64,000 bases of DNA, taken from Bradyrhizobium sp. CCGB12 (lineage in GTDB: Bacteria > Pseudomonadota > Alphaproteobacteria > Rhizobiales > Xanthobacteraceae). The DNA lies in contig NZ_JANADO010000001.1 of the NCBI RefSeq assembly GCF_024199845.1, positions 4,340,001 through 4,404,000 of the forward strand, in the 5' to 3' direction. Position numbers and translations under genes: made by a program. The notes under the pieces are model-generated. The model was not told the origin of the DNA, ran no database searches, and worked only from the letters and a program-made list of their open reading frames with translations. Below, piece after piece: positions 8,043 to 17,441 of this stretch. The first letter of the stretch is position 1. Every line of letters begins with the position of its first letter.

Positions 8043-9701
8043 TCAAAACGCGGCCGCAGTCAGCCCCTGCTCGGCCCGCTCCATCACGAACCCCTCATAT
8101 CCATTCGCCGCGACCTCGTCGCAGATCCGCCTGTAGACGCCGACACCGCCGATATAGGGCATGAAGATGCGCGGCTTGCCGGGGACGTTGGCGCCCATGT
8201 ACCAGGAATTGGCCTGCGGATAGAGCGTGCCGTGCGCGACCTCGTTGACATGGGCGACCCATTTCTCCTCGGCCTCCCTGTCCGCCTCCATCGCGGCAAC
8301 GCCCTGCTTGCGCATGTGGACGAGGCAATCGGCGATCCAGTCAACGTGCTGCTCGATCGACACGATCATATTCGAGAGCACTGAGGGGCTGCCGGGGCCG
8401 GTGATGATGAAGAGGTTCGGAAAGCCCGCGCTCATCAGCCCGAGATAGGTCTTTGGCCCCTCCGCCCATTTCTGGTTCAGCGTCTGCCCGCCTCGGCCGC
8501 TGATGTCGATCTTCGCGACCGATCCGGTCATGGCGTCAAAGCCCGTCGCCATCACCAATGCGTCGACCTCATGGTCGCTGCCGGCAACGCGCACGGCATT
8601 CGCCGTGATCTCTTCGATCGGATTGGCCTTGATGTCGACCAGCGACACGTTGGACCGGTTGAAGGTCGCGAAATAATCGGTGTCGATGCAGATGCGCTTG
8701 GTGCCGATCGGATGGCTGTTCGGCTGGAGCAATTTTGCCGTTGCCGAATCCTTGACGATCTCGGTGATCTTGCCGCGCACGTAGTTGGCAGCCGTATCAT
8801 TCGCTGCCCGATCCAGACTGAGATTGTTGTAGACGTACATGAACGTGAGCCCGCCGCGGTCCCAACGCGCCTTGAACTTGGCGCGCCTGGTATCCTCGCT
8901 GTCATCAAGCGCGCCACGATCGGGCTGCTCGGCATAAATGCCGTTGCGCGAGACCTCACGGGCGAAGCGGCGGATCTCTGGATAATTCTCTCGAAATGCG
9001 TCGCGCTCCTCGTTCGTCAGCGCGGCATTGCGGGCTGGAATCGAGAAATTCGCGGTGCGCTGAAACACCGTGAGATGTTTGGCCTGCGCGGCGATGATGG
9101 GCGCCGACTGGATACCGGATGATCCCGTTCCGATCAGGCCGACGCGCAAGCCGGTGAAGTCGACGTCGTCGTGCGGCCAGTTGCCGGTGTGGTAGACGGG
9201 GCCTTTGAAATCATCGAGCCCCTTGATGTCGGGCTTGCGCGCGTTGGAGAGGCAGCCGGTGGCGAGCACGACGAACTGCGCTTGAACCGTCTTGCCGTCG
9301 GAGGTCGTCACCGACCAGCGCTTTGCGCGCTCCGCGAACACGGCGCGCTCGACGCGGGTGTCGAACTGGATATCGCGGCGCAGATCGAAAAGATCGGCGA
9401 CGTGATTGGCGTATTTCAGGATCTCCGGCTGCGGCGCGTAGCGTTCGCTCCAGTCCCATTCCTGCTCGAGCTCTTCGGAGAACGAGTAGGAATATTGCAT
9501 GCTCTCGACGTCGCAGCGCGCGCCGGGATAGCGGTTCCAGTACCACGTGCCGCCGACGCCGCCGCCCTGCTCGTAGACGCGGGCTGAGAAACCAAGCCCG
9601 CGCAGCCGATGCAGCATGTACATGCCGGCAAAGCCCGCGCCGACGACGACCACGTCGTAGGCTTCGGTGGCGCGGGCCGGGCTCGATTGCGCTGACGACA
9701 T
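8043..9701 (-). CDS. Flavin-containing Baeyer-Villiger-type monooxygenase
   Basis: A 552-residue class B flavoprotein monooxygenase. The FAD motif GAGFAG lies at residues 21-26 and the NADPH motif GTGSSG at 191-196. Between them is the Baeyer-Villiger fingerprint FxGxxxHxxxW as FKGPVYHTGNW (165-175). WYWNRYPGARCD near residue 53 is also typical of the cyclohexanone-monooxygenase group. The ATG at 9701 is preferred: it starts just before the FAD motif and has GGGAG upstream. Expected chemistry is insertion of one oxygen next to a ketone to give an ester or lactone, using NADPH and O2. A lactone product would suit a 4-hydroxyacid pathway, but the link is speculative. Confidence 0.9.
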   Translation of the reverse strand: MSSAQSSPARATEAYDVVVVGAGFAGMYMLHRLRGLGFSARVYEQGGGVGGTWYWNRYPGARCDVESMQYSYSFSEELEQEWDWSERYAPQPEILKYANHVADLFDLRRDIQFDTRVERAVFAERAKRWSVTTSDGKTVQAQFVVLATGCLSNARKPDIKGLDDFKGPVYHTGNWPHDDVDFTGLRVGLIGTGSSGIQSAPIIAAQAKHLTVFQRTANFSIPARNAALTNEERDAFRENYPEIRRFAREVSRNGIYAEQPDRGALDDSEDTRRAKFKARWDRGGLTFMYVYNNLSLDRAANDTAANYVRGKITEIVKDSATAKLLQPNSHPIGTKRICIDTDYFATFNRSNVSLVDIKANPIEEITANAVRVAGSDHEVDALVMATGFDAMTGSVAKIDISGRGGQTLNQKWAEGPKTYLGLMSAGFPNLFIITGPGSPSVLSNMIVSIEQHVDWIADCLVHMRKQGVAAMEADREAEEKWVAHVNEVAHGTLYPQANSWYMGANVPGKPRIFMPYIGGVGVYRRICDEVAANGYEGFVMERAEQGLTAAAF

Positions 9702-9948
9702 CGGTTGGCGCTCCCTCGTTGTTCTGTTGTTATGAGCAGCATTCGCTGGCCGTCGCAAAAGCGCAAGAGGCTTATCGAAGTCCTCTGCCCTGCTTATTTT
9801 GCGCGACGGAATAGCTCCGCGCGTTGCGCGACGCCTGCACGCAAGATGCTCCGTCGAATCCGGCATGGCATCGCGATCGACGATCGGCTAGCGTCGTCTC
9901 GCTTCGCCACGAAGATAACGAGAACGCGAAGGCCACCGGGAGAGAGCC

Positions 9949-11082
9949 ATGAAATCGCCGATCTGCGACATGCTGGGAATCGAGTTCCCGCTGCTCGCCT
10001 TCAGCCATTGCCGCGACGTCGTCGCCGCCGTCAGCCGCGCCGGCGGCTTCGGCGTGCTGGGCGCCACCGTGCACACGCCAGATACGCTCGAACGCGAGCT
10101 GAAGTGGATCGACGATCACGTCGATGGCAAGCCCTACGGCATCGACGTGCTGATCCCCGAGAACATCTCGACCGCGGGCGAGAAGGACGTCACCTGGAAG
10201 AGCCTGGAAGCGCGCGTCCCGCAGGAGCATCGCAACTACACCCGCGATCTCCTGAAGAAGTACGACATCGAGCTCACCACCACGGAGGTCGCCGACGACC
10301 AGCCGCAGCCGTTCGACGGGAAGACGGCACTGGAGCTGCTCAAGGTCTCCTTCAATCATCCAATCCGCCTGATCGCCAATGCATTGGGCGTGCCGCCGAA
10401 GGCGATGATCGAGATGGGCAAGAAACACGGCGTCCCCGTCGCGGCGCTCGTCGGTGCCAAGGAGCACGCGCTGCGCCAGGTCGCGGCCGGCGTCGATATC
10501 CTCGTCGTGCAGGGCACCGAGGCCGGCGGCCATTGCGGCGAGGTCTCGACCATGGTGCTGGTGCCGGAAGTGATCAAGGCGATCAGGAATATCCGTGACG
10601 TGCCGGTGCTGGCGGCCGGCGGCATCATGACGGGGCGGCAGATGGCGGCCTGCATGGCCATGGGCGCGGCCGGCGCCTGGACCGGCTCGGTGTGGCTCGC
10701 GACCGTCGAAGCCGAGACGACGGAGATCTTTCGCGAGAAGATGATCGCGGCGTCCTCGCGCGACGCCGTGCGCTCGAAGGGGCGCACGGGAAAACCCGCG
10801 CGGCAGCTTCGCTCGGTCTGGACCGATGCCTGGGACCGCGCGCCGGACAGCCCGGGCGCGCTGCCGATGCCGCTGCAAAGCATCATCAGCCGTGACGCCT
10901 TCAATTCGATCGACCGCGCGGCCGCGGGCGGCAACGCGAGGGCGCGCGATCTCGTCAGCTATTTCGTCGGCCAGGGCGTCGGACTGATCGACAGCGTGAA
11001 GTCCGCGGGCGCCGTGGTGCAGGAGTTCAAGGAAGAGTTCGCCGAAGCCGTCGACCACATGAATGCGCTGGTGGCGGAGTAG
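9949..11082 (+). CDS. Nitronate monooxygenase family (2-nitropropane dioxygenase-like) FMN protein
   Basis: A 377-residue TIM-barrel FMN enzyme. It shows the N-terminal PLLAFSHCRDVVAAVSRAGGFGVLG, given here in parts: PLLAFSHCRD, then AAVSRAGGFGVLG. It also has the phosphate-binding GTEAGGHCG and AAGGIMTGRQMAACMAMGAA, the family's standard glycine motifs. A GGGAG Shine-Dalgarno precedes the ATG. Family members oxidise alkyl nitronates, but many close relatives are FMN-dependent enoyl-CoA or quinone reductases, so the name is structural. The gene is divergent from the monooxygenase gene and is followed by a family A repeat and the thiolase-like gene. Confidence 0.85.
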   Translation: MKSPICDMLGIEFPLLAFSHCRDVVAAVSRAGGFGVLGATVHTPDTLERELKWIDDHVDGKPYGIDVLIPENISTAGEKDVTWKSLEARVPQEHRNYTRDLLKKYDIELTTTEVADDQPQPFDGKTALELLKVSFNHPIRLIANALGVPPKAMIEMGKKHGVPVAALVGAKEHALRQVAAGVDILVVQGTEAGGHCGEVSTMVLVPEVIKAIRNIRDVPVLAAGGIMTGRQMAACMAMGAAGAWTGSVWLATVEAETTEIFREKMIAASSRDAVRSKGRTGKPARQLRSVWTDAWDRAPDSPGALPMPLQSIISRDAFNSIDRAAAGGNARARDLVSYFVGQGVGLIDSVKSAGAVVQEFKEEFAEAVDHMNALVAE

Positions 11083-11091
11083 TCGCCACAC

Positions 11092-11172
11092 CGTCATTGC
11101 GAGCGCAGCGAAGCAATCCAGACTGCCGCCGCGGAGACTTTTCTGGATTGCTTCGCTGCGCTCGCAATGATG
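11092..11172. repeat. Palindromic intergenic repeat, family A copy 2
   Basis: About 80 bp, from CGTCATTGCGAGCGCAGCG to CGCTGCGCTCGCAATGA, with GAAGCAATCCAGA and TCTGGATTGCTTC inside. It separates two codirectional genes (nitronate monooxygenase and thiolase-like). Confidence 0.9.
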
Positions 11173-11198
11173 AAACAACAGACATCGTGAATTGAAGC

Positions 11199-12716
11199 AT
11201 GACAGATAAGAACAAAATCTCACCAGACCGCATTCCCGTCATCGTCGGCATCGGCGAGATCGTCGACCGCCCCAAGGAGATCACCGAGGGCCTGGAGCCG
11301 CTCGATCTGCTCGAACAGGCGCTGCGGCGCGCAGAACAAGATGCCGGCGCACAGCTGCTTGTTGAAGTGCAGTCGCTCGACGTCGTCAACTTCCTGAGCT
11401 GGCGCTACCGCGATCCGGAGAAGCTTCTGGCGCAACGCCTCGGCATCTCGCCCGGGCATTGCTATTACGGCCCGGTCGGCGGCGAGAGCCCGATCCGCTA
11501 CATCCACGAGGCCGCAAAGCGCATCGCCCGCGGCGAGTGCAGCGTAGCCGCAGTCTGCGGCGCCGAGGCGCAGTCGACCGCAACCAAGGCGGAACGCACT
11601 GGCGCGAAGCTGCCATGGACGCCGTTCGCCCATGACGTCGAGGAGCCCAAGCGCGGCGCGGCGTTCCAGAAACCGCTGGCGGTGAAGCTCGGCGTGTTTC
11701 GTCCCGTCACCGTCTATCCGTTCTATGAGGCGGCCTCCTCGGCACATTGGGGCCAGACGCCGCGCGAGGCGATGACGGAATCAGGCACGCTGTGGTCGCG
11801 CTATTCCGAAGTCGCCGCGCAAAATCCCAATGCCTGGCTGAAGCGGCGCTACGCCCCTGAGGAGATCACGACGCCGACCGCGGACAACCGCTTGATCGCC
11901 TGGCCCTACAACAAGCTCATGGTGGCCAATCCCAGCGTCAACATGGGCGGGGCGCTGCTGCTCACCAGCCTCGCCAAGGCCCGCTCGGCCGGCATTGCCG
12001 AGGACAAGCTGGTCTATCCGCTCGGCGGCGCTTCGGCGGAGGAGCCGCGCGACTATCTCCTGCGCGACCAATTCTATGAGAGCCATCCACAGAACGCCGT
12101 GCTGAAGGCGGTGATGGATCTCGCCGGCGGCGACGGCAGACAATTCGACGCGATCGAGCTCTACAGCTGTTTTCCCTGCGTGCCCAAGATGGCACGGCGG
12201 ACGCTGGGCTTAGGTGCCGATGTGCAGCCGACCGTGACCGGTGGCCTCACGTTCTTCGGCGCGCCGCTCAATACCTATATGACGCATGCGGCTTGCGCGA
12301 TGGCGCGGCGTGTGCGGGGCGGCGCCCGGCTCGGCCTGCTCTACGGCCAGGGCGGCTTCGTCACCAAGCACCACGCGCTGGTGGTGTCGAAGGCACCGCC
12401 GCGCGAGGCGCTGGCGCAGGAAACGAGCGTGCAAGAAGAGGCCGACCGCAACAAGCGCGCGGTGCCGGAGTTTGTGACGGAGGCGGCCGGCAAGGGCAAG
12501 GTCGAGAGCTTTACCGTGCTCTACGGCCGCAGCGGCGATGCCGAGCACGGCGTGGTGATGCTTCGCACCCAAGACGACCGGCGCACGCTGGCACGGATTC
12601 CAGCGAGCGATAGCGCGACGTTGGCGCATCTGCTCGACATGAACCGCACGCCGGTGGGTTCGCTTGGCGAGATCACGATGGCTGCGGATGGCGTGCCGGA
12701 GTGGCGGGTGGCGTAG
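11199..12716 (+). CDS. Thiolase-like acetyl-CoA acetyltransferase family protein
   Basis: A 505-residue thiolase-superfamily protein, longer than the usual 390-residue thiolases. The thiolase fold is recognisable from VAAVCGAEAQST, the GG-ESM equivalent, at about residues 116-126, and from the C-terminal YGQGGFVTKHHALVVS. The segment normally holding the nucleophilic cysteine (CGSGLQA) reads GESPIRY here, near residues 95-101, with glycine at the cysteine position by eye. The GHP histidine segment is also altered (FFGAPLNTYMTHA). It belongs to a subgroup often annotated as acetyl-CoA acetyltransferase whose reaction is unclear; it may act on acyl-CoA without ordinary thiolysis. Confidence 0.82.
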   Translation: MTDKNKISPDRIPVIVGIGEIVDRPKEITEGLEPLDLLEQALRRAEQDAGAQLLVEVQSLDVVNFLSWRYRDPEKLLAQRLGISPGHCYYGPVGGESPIRYIHEAAKRIARGECSVAAVCGAEAQSTATKAERTGAKLPWTPFAHDVEEPKRGAAFQKPLAVKLGVFRPVTVYPFYEAASSAHWGQTPREAMTESGTLWSRYSEVAAQNPNAWLKRRYAPEEITTPTADNRLIAWPYNKLMVANPSVNMGGALLLTSLAKARSAGIAEDKLVYPLGGASAEEPRDYLLRDQFYESHPQNAVLKAVMDLAGGDGRQFDAIELYSCFPCVPKMARRTLGLGADVQPTVTGGLTFFGAPLNTYMTHAACAMARRVRGGARLGLLYGQGGFVTKHHALVVSKAPPREALAQETSVQEEADRNKRAVPEFVTEAAGKGKVESFTVLYGRSGDAEHGVVMLRTQDDRRTLARIPASDSATLAHLLDMNRTPVGSLGEITMAADGVPEWRVA

Positions 12717-12719
12717 ATC

Positions 12720-12815
12720 TCGTAGGGTGGGCAAAGCGGAGCGTGCCCACCATCTCATCTCGATCGCGGAAGGAATGGTGGGCACGGCGCGAGAGCGCCT
12801 TTGCCCACCCTACGA
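12720..12815. repeat. Palindromic intergenic repeat (CGTAGGGTGGGCAAAGC type)
   Basis: A 96-bp inverted repeat from TCGTAGGGTGGGCAAAG to CTTTGCCCACCCTACGA, with GTGCCCACCAT and ATGGTGGGCAC as inner arms. It lies between the convergent thiolase-like and efflux-adaptor genes, where it could end both transcripts. Confidence 0.9.
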
Positions 12816-12822
12816 GACCATT

Positions 12823-14025
12823 CTAGCTCCTCGGCGCCTGCTTCTCCGACGCCGTTGCCGGCTTGCCCTTGGCGCCGGCGCCGACGACGCGGACCGCATC
12901 TCCATCGGAGAGGCCATCCGGCGGTGCCGTGATGACGCGATCATCCGCTGCGATCCCGGAGGCCAGCTCGATCTCGCGGCCGAGGTCGCGGGCGATGGTC
13001 ACGGTCTTGAACAGCACCTTGTCGTCCGGGCCGACGGTGGCGACACGCAGGCCGCTGCTGTTGAAGATCAGGGCGCTGGCGGGGATGCTGAGCGGCGCGG
13101 CGTCGCGCTGGAGGTTCAGCTTCACGCTTGCATAGCCGCCGGGCATCAGTTCTCCGCTCGAATTGTCGAGCCCGAGCTGCATCCGCGTGGTCCCCGAGGC
13201 GACGTCGACGGCCTGCGAAGAGGCCTCCACCGTCGCCTGGAAGGTCCGGTTCGGATACTCCGGCAGCGCAATGGTGGCCTTGGCGCCGATCTTGATCGCC
13301 GGCACGTAGTTCTGGGGCACGTTGACATAGACGCGCAGCTTGGTGATGTCGGACACCACGAACATCGCCGGCCCCGAACCGCCGCCGGCGTTGATCAGCG
13401 CGCCGACGTCGGTATCGCGCGCGGTGACGACGCCGTCGAACGGCGCGGTGATCTTCTTGTATCCGGCCAGCGCCTCCAGCCGCTCGACATTGGCCTGCCC
13501 CGAGCGAACCGCCGCGTTCTTGTTGGAGAGATCGGCGGTGCGTTCGTCGATCTCCTGCGCGGAGACGAAGTTGGAGGCGACCAGCGTCTTGCGCCGGTTC
13601 AGCGTTGCTTCCGACAGCCTCGCACTGGCCTGCTGGCTGGCGAGGTCGGCGCGCGCCTGAAGCAGCTGCTGGTCGAGGTCCGGCGCCTCGATCTCGGCGA
13701 TCACCTGACCGGCCTTGACGCGCGCCCCGATGTCGGCGCTCCAGTTTTTGAGATAGCCGGGGACGCGGGCGAAGATCGGAGCACGATAGTAGGCTTCGAG
13801 ACGGCCCGGCAGGTCGATGGTGGCGTTGAGGGCCTTGGCATTGGGCAGGGTCACCGCGACGCTGGGAACGGCCTGATCATCGGTCCATTCCTTCAGCTTG
13901 GAGCCCTGCTCCTCGCGGGCGCGGATGCCGGTGCCGACGACGAGGCCTGCCGCAATCAGCGCCACCACGCCGAAAATGCCCAGTTTCCGGTACGACACCG
14001 GGGAGCGGGGTTCAGTGGGCGACAT
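12823..14025 (-). CDS. RND efflux periplasmic adaptor (membrane fusion protein)
   Basis: A 400-residue adaptor with an N-terminal membrane anchor at about residues 14-33. The lipoyl-type hairpin halves are VPGYLKNWSADIGARVKAGQ and APFDGVVTARDTDVGALIN, with a coiled-coil helix between them (ARADLASQQASARLSEATL). A beta-barrel domain follows (LRVYVNVPQNYVPAIKIGAK). The ATG at 14025 overlaps the end of the permease gene by 14 bases, so the two are translationally coupled and cotranscribed. It should link the inner-membrane pump to an outer-membrane channel, but no TolC-like gene is present in the window. The transported compound is unknown. Confidence 0.9.
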   Translation of the reverse strand: MSPTEPRSPVSYRKLGIFGVVALIAAGLVVGTGIRAREEQGSKLKEWTDDQAVPSVAVTLPNAKALNATIDLPGRLEAYYRAPIFARVPGYLKNWSADIGARVKAGQVIAEIEAPDLDQQLLQARADLASQQASARLSEATLNRRKTLVASNFVSAQEIDERTADLSNKNAAVRSGQANVERLEALAGYKKITAPFDGVVTARDTDVGALINAGGGSGPAMFVVSDITKLRVYVNVPQNYVPAIKIGAKATIALPEYPNRTFQATVEASSQAVDVASGTTRMQLGLDNSSGELMPGGYASVKLNLQRDAAPLSIPASALIFNSSGLRVATVGPDDKVLFKTVTIARDLGREIELASGIAADDRVITAPPDGLSDGDAVRVVGAGAKGKPATASEKQAPRS

Positions 14026-17000
14026 GCGGGGTCTCCAATGGGGCGGCGGCCTTGGCGCCTTGTTTCTTGTGTACCATACTGAACACCACGGGAACAAACA
14101 TCAACGTGGCGAAGGTTGCAAAGATCAGGCCGCCGATCACGGCGCGGCCGAGTGGCGCATTCTGCTCGCCGCCCTCGCCCAGCCCCAGCGCCATCGGCCC
14201 CATGCCGATGATCATGGCGAGCGCGGTCATCAGGACGGGACGGAACCGGACGAAGCCGGCCTCGAGCGCGGCGGCAACGGGATCGCCGAGCTCTTCGTAG
14301 CGCTCGCGGGCGAAGGAGATCACGAGCACGCTGTTGGCGGTGGCGACGCCCATGCACATGATGGCGCCGGTCAGCGCCGGCACCGACAGCGTCGTCTCGG
14401 TCATGAACAGCATCCAGACGATGCCCGCGAGCGCGGCCGGCAGCGCGGTAATGATCACAAACGGATCGGACCAGGACTGGAAGTTCACGACGATCAGGAA
14501 GTAGATCAATACGACGGCCCCCAGCAGGCCGAACAACAGGCCGGTAAAGGCACTGTTCATGGTCTGCACCTGGCCGAGCAGCACCACGGACGAACCCTTC
14601 GGCACCTCCTTGGCGGTATCGGCGATCACCTGGCGAATGTCGGCGGCGACCGCGCCGAGATCGCGGCCCGAGGTCGTGGCAAAGATCTGCACCATCGACT
14701 GAATGTCGTATTGCGACACCACCGCGCTCGAGGTCGAGCGCTTGATGTCGGCAATGCCGCCGAGGATCGGCGACTGCGCATTGCCGGCGGCTGTAATTGG
14801 CAGCGTCTGCAGCGCGCTGAGCGAGTCGATCTGGTATTGCGGCGTCTGCATCACGATTGAGTAGGACACGCCGTTGTCGGGGTTAAGATAGTAGGTCGGC
14901 GCCACCTGCGAAGAACCGGCGAGGTTGACCACGAGGCTATTGGTCACGTCACGCTCGGTCAGGCCGACATACTGCGCGCGGGTGCGGTCGACATCGATGT
15001 TGAAGGTCGGATTGTTCGGCGACTGCTGGATACGTGCATCGGCAACGCCGGGAATCTTGCGGACCTTGGCCAGCAGATTGTTGGCGTAAGCGAAGTTGGC
15101 GCTGAGATTAGCGCCCCGGATCTGCAGGTCGATGGGCGCAGGCGCGCCGAAATTCAGGATCTGGCTGACGATGTCGGCCGGCAGGAACGCGAAGCTGACG
15201 CCGGGGAACAGCCGCGGCAGCTGCTCGCGCAGCACCTTCACGTGCTCTTCCGTCGGCTTGTGGCCTTCCCTCAGCTTGATCTGGATGTCGCCGTCCTGCG
15301 GGCCGATCACGCCGGTGTTGTTGTAGGTCATGTTGATGCCGGAGATCGGCATGCCGATGTTGTCCGTCATGGTCTCGATCTCGCCCGGTATCAGCTTGCG
15401 GACCGCTTTCTGCACGTCGGCGAGCTGATTGGCGGTCTCCTCGACACGGGTGCCGACCTGGGTGCGGACATGCATCAGGATGTTGCCGGCATCGACGGCG
15501 GGGAAGAAGTTGCGGCCAAGGAACGGCACCAGCGCGAAGGACGCGCCGACGACGCAGAGGAAGCCGATCACAAACACGGCACGGTGCGCCAGCGCCAGAC
15601 CAAGAAGGCCGCGATAACCACCGCGGATGCGCTCGAACCGCGCTTCGAAGCCGCGCTGGAACCAGACAAAAGGATTGCGCGATTTCGGCGGCCCGCCTTC
15701 GTGATGGACATGCGCGTGCAGCAGATAGTTTGCCATGGTCGGCACCAACGTGCGCGACAGAATGAACGACCAGATCATCGCGAACATCACGGCTTCCGCC
15801 ATCGGCACGAACAGGAAGCGCGCGACGCCGGTGAGGAAGAACATCGGCACGAACACGATGCAGATACAGAGCAGCGAGACGAAGGCCGGCGTCACGATCT
15901 GGTTGGCGCCGTCGAGGATGGACTGCTCGACCGGCTTGCCCTGCTCCAGATGATAGTTGATGTTCTCGATCGTCACCGTGGCATCGTCGACGAGGATGCC
16001 GACCGCAAGCGCGAGGCCACCGAGCGTCATGATGTTCAGCGTCTCGCCGATCGCCGACAGCATGATGATGGCGCCGAGCACGGAGAGAGGGATCGACACC
16101 GCGATGATGATGGTCGAGCGCCAGCTGCCGAGGAAGAGGAGGATCATGACGCTGGTGAGCAGCGCCGCGATCACGCCCTCGACGGCGACGCCCTGGATCG
16201 CGCCGCGGACGAACACCGACTGGTCGCCGATGAAGCCGATCTTCAGCGCGTCGGGCAGCTGATCCTTGACGTCGATGACCTTCTGCTTGATGCCGGCGAT
16301 GATATCGAGCGTCGAGGTCGCGCCCGCCTTCAGCACCATCATCAGCACCGAGCGGTTGCCGTCGACATGGACGATGTTGGTCTGAGGCGGATTGCCGTCA
16401 CGCACGGTCGCGACGTCGCGGACGTACACCATGGCACCATTGACGGTTTTGATCGGCAGATTGCCGAGCTCGTCGATCCTCAGCGGCGAGTTGTTGAGCT
16501 GGATGTTGTATTCAAACTGGCCGATCTTCTGGGTGCCGACCGGCGTGATCAGGTTCTGGGCAGCCAGCGCATTGGCGACGTCCTGGCCCGAGAGGCCCCG
16601 GGCCTGGAGCGCGGTCGGACTGAGGTCGATCTGAACCTGGCGCTGCTTGCCGCCGAACGGATACGGGATCGCCGCGCCGGGCACGGTCACCAGAGGCGTA
16701 CGAAGCTGGTTGATGCCGATATCGGCGAGATTCTGCTCGGTGAGCCCCTCACCCGACAGCGCGACTTGAATGATCGGCACGGTGGAAGCCGAGTAGTTCA
16801 GGATCAGGGGCGGCGTTGCGCCCGGCGGCATCTGCTTGAGCAGCGTCTGCGAGATCGCGGTCACCTGGGCGTTGGCGGTCCGGATGTCGACGTTCGGCTG
16901 AAAGAAGATCTTGATGATCCCAAAGCCGTTATACGAATTGGCGGTGATGTGCTCGATGTCGTTGACCGTCGTCGTCAGCGCGCGCTGGAACGGCGTGGTG

Positions 17001-17191
17001 ATGCGGCCGGACATCTGGTCCGGCGGCAGGCCGGTGTACTGCCAGACCACGCCGATCACGGGAATGCGGATATCCGGGAAGATGTCGGTGGGCGTCCGCA
17101 GCGCCGCGAGCGGTCCGATGATCAGCAGCAGCAATGCGAGCACGACGAACGAATAGGGCCGGCTCAGGGCAATACGGACCAGAGCAATCAT
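14012..17191 (-). CDS. RND family efflux permease (AcrB/HAE1-like)
   Basis: A 1059-residue inner-membrane proton-driven pump with the full RND layout: TM1 at about residues 10-30, a large periplasmic loop, TM2-6, a second large loop from about residue 570, and TM8-12. TM4 carries the conserved acidic pair in VGILVDDATVTIENI (near residue 400). TM10 reads GVATANSVLVISFA from about residue 948, so the position of AcrB Lys940 is alanine, a feature of some RND branches. It is the first gene of a two-gene leftward operon with the adaptor. Likely substrates are hydrophobic or amphiphilic compounds; metals are less likely. Confidence 0.92.
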   Translation of the reverse strand: MIALVRIALSRPYSFVVLALLLLIIGPLAALRTPTDIFPDIRIPVIGVVWQYTGLPPDQMSGRITTPFQRALTTTVNDIEHITANSYNGFGIIKIFFQPNVDIRTANAQVTAISQTLLKQMPPGATPPLILNYSASTVPIIQVALSGEGLTEQNLADIGINQLRTPLVTVPGAAIPYPFGGKQRQVQIDLSPTALQARGLSGQDVANALAAQNLITPVGTQKIGQFEYNIQLNNSPLRIDELGNLPIKTVNGAMVYVRDVATVRDGNPPQTNIVHVDGNRSVLMMVLKAGATSTLDIIAGIKQKVIDVKDQLPDALKIGFIGDQSVFVRGAIQGVAVEGVIAALLTSVMILLFLGSWRSTIIIAVSIPLSVLGAIIMLSAIGETLNIMTLGGLALAVGILVDDATVTIENINYHLEQGKPVEQSILDGANQIVTPAFVSLLCICIVFVPMFFLTGVARFLFVPMAEAVMFAMIWSFILSRTLVPTMANYLLHAHVHHEGGPPKSRNPFVWFQRGFEARFERIRGGYRGLLGLALAHRAVFVIGFLCVVGASFALVPFLGRNFFPAVDAGNILMHVRTQVGTRVEETANQLADVQKAVRKLIPGEIETMTDNIGMPISGINMTYNNTGVIGPQDGDIQIKLREGHKPTEEHVKVLREQLPRLFPGVSFAFLPADIVSQILNFGAPAPIDLQIRGANLSANFAYANNLLAKVRKIPGVADARIQQSPNNPTFNIDVDRTRAQYVGLTERDVTNSLVVNLAGSSQVAPTYYLNPDNGVSYSIVMQTPQYQIDSLSALQTLPITAAGNAQSPILGGIADIKRSTSSAVVSQYDIQSMVQIFATTSGRDLGAVAADIRQVIADTAKEVPKGSSVVLLGQVQTMNSAFTGLLFGLLGAVVLIYFLIVVNFQSWSDPFVIITALPAALAGIVWMLFMTETTLSVPALTGAIMCMGVATANSVLVISFARERYEELGDPVAAALEAGFVRFRPVLMTALAMIIGMGPMALGLGEGGEQNAPLGRAVIGGLIFATFATLMFVPVVFSMVHKKQGAKAAAPLETPHVAH

Positions 17192-17385
17192 GCGCCAGGC
17201 AAATCCAGGTCAAACGAGGAAACGGAATCTGCCCCCACGGCGATCCCCATCTCCCTTTACCTGAGCACCGCCGGAAACGCTAACCTCCGGCGGCTTGCCG
17301 GCATTCACTTCCCTGCTACCGCACTGCGAAATCTACATCACAGCCATGCGGCCCGCCGAACCCAGGCGACATCATGTTACCAGCC

Positions 17386-17418
17386 AAACAAAACGAGCGG
17401 CGCCTTCGGCGCCGCTCG
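17386..17418 (-). terminator. Rho-independent terminator of the chemoreceptor gene
   Basis: A perfect 11-bp stem (17394-17404 with 17408-17418) around the loop TTC; read leftward it is followed by TTTTGTTT. It lies 23 bases past the stop codon of the leftward chemoreceptor gene. Confidence 0.88.
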
Positions 17419-17441
17419 TCGATAAACGGGTCACGCCAGGG

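Noticed and set aside
9772..11223. Open frame of about 480 codons on the - strand
   Set aside because: It is antisense to the nitronate monooxygenase gene, with no recognisable domain.
12664..14082. Open frame of about 470 codons on the + strand
   Set aside because: It is antisense to the efflux adaptor gene and runs across the palindromic repeat at 12720-12815.
15242..17425. Open frame of more than 700 codons on the + strand
   Set aside because: It is antisense to the RND permease gene; its composition is rich in Arg, Asp and His, as expected for a shadow frame in high-GC DNA, and it shows no domain.
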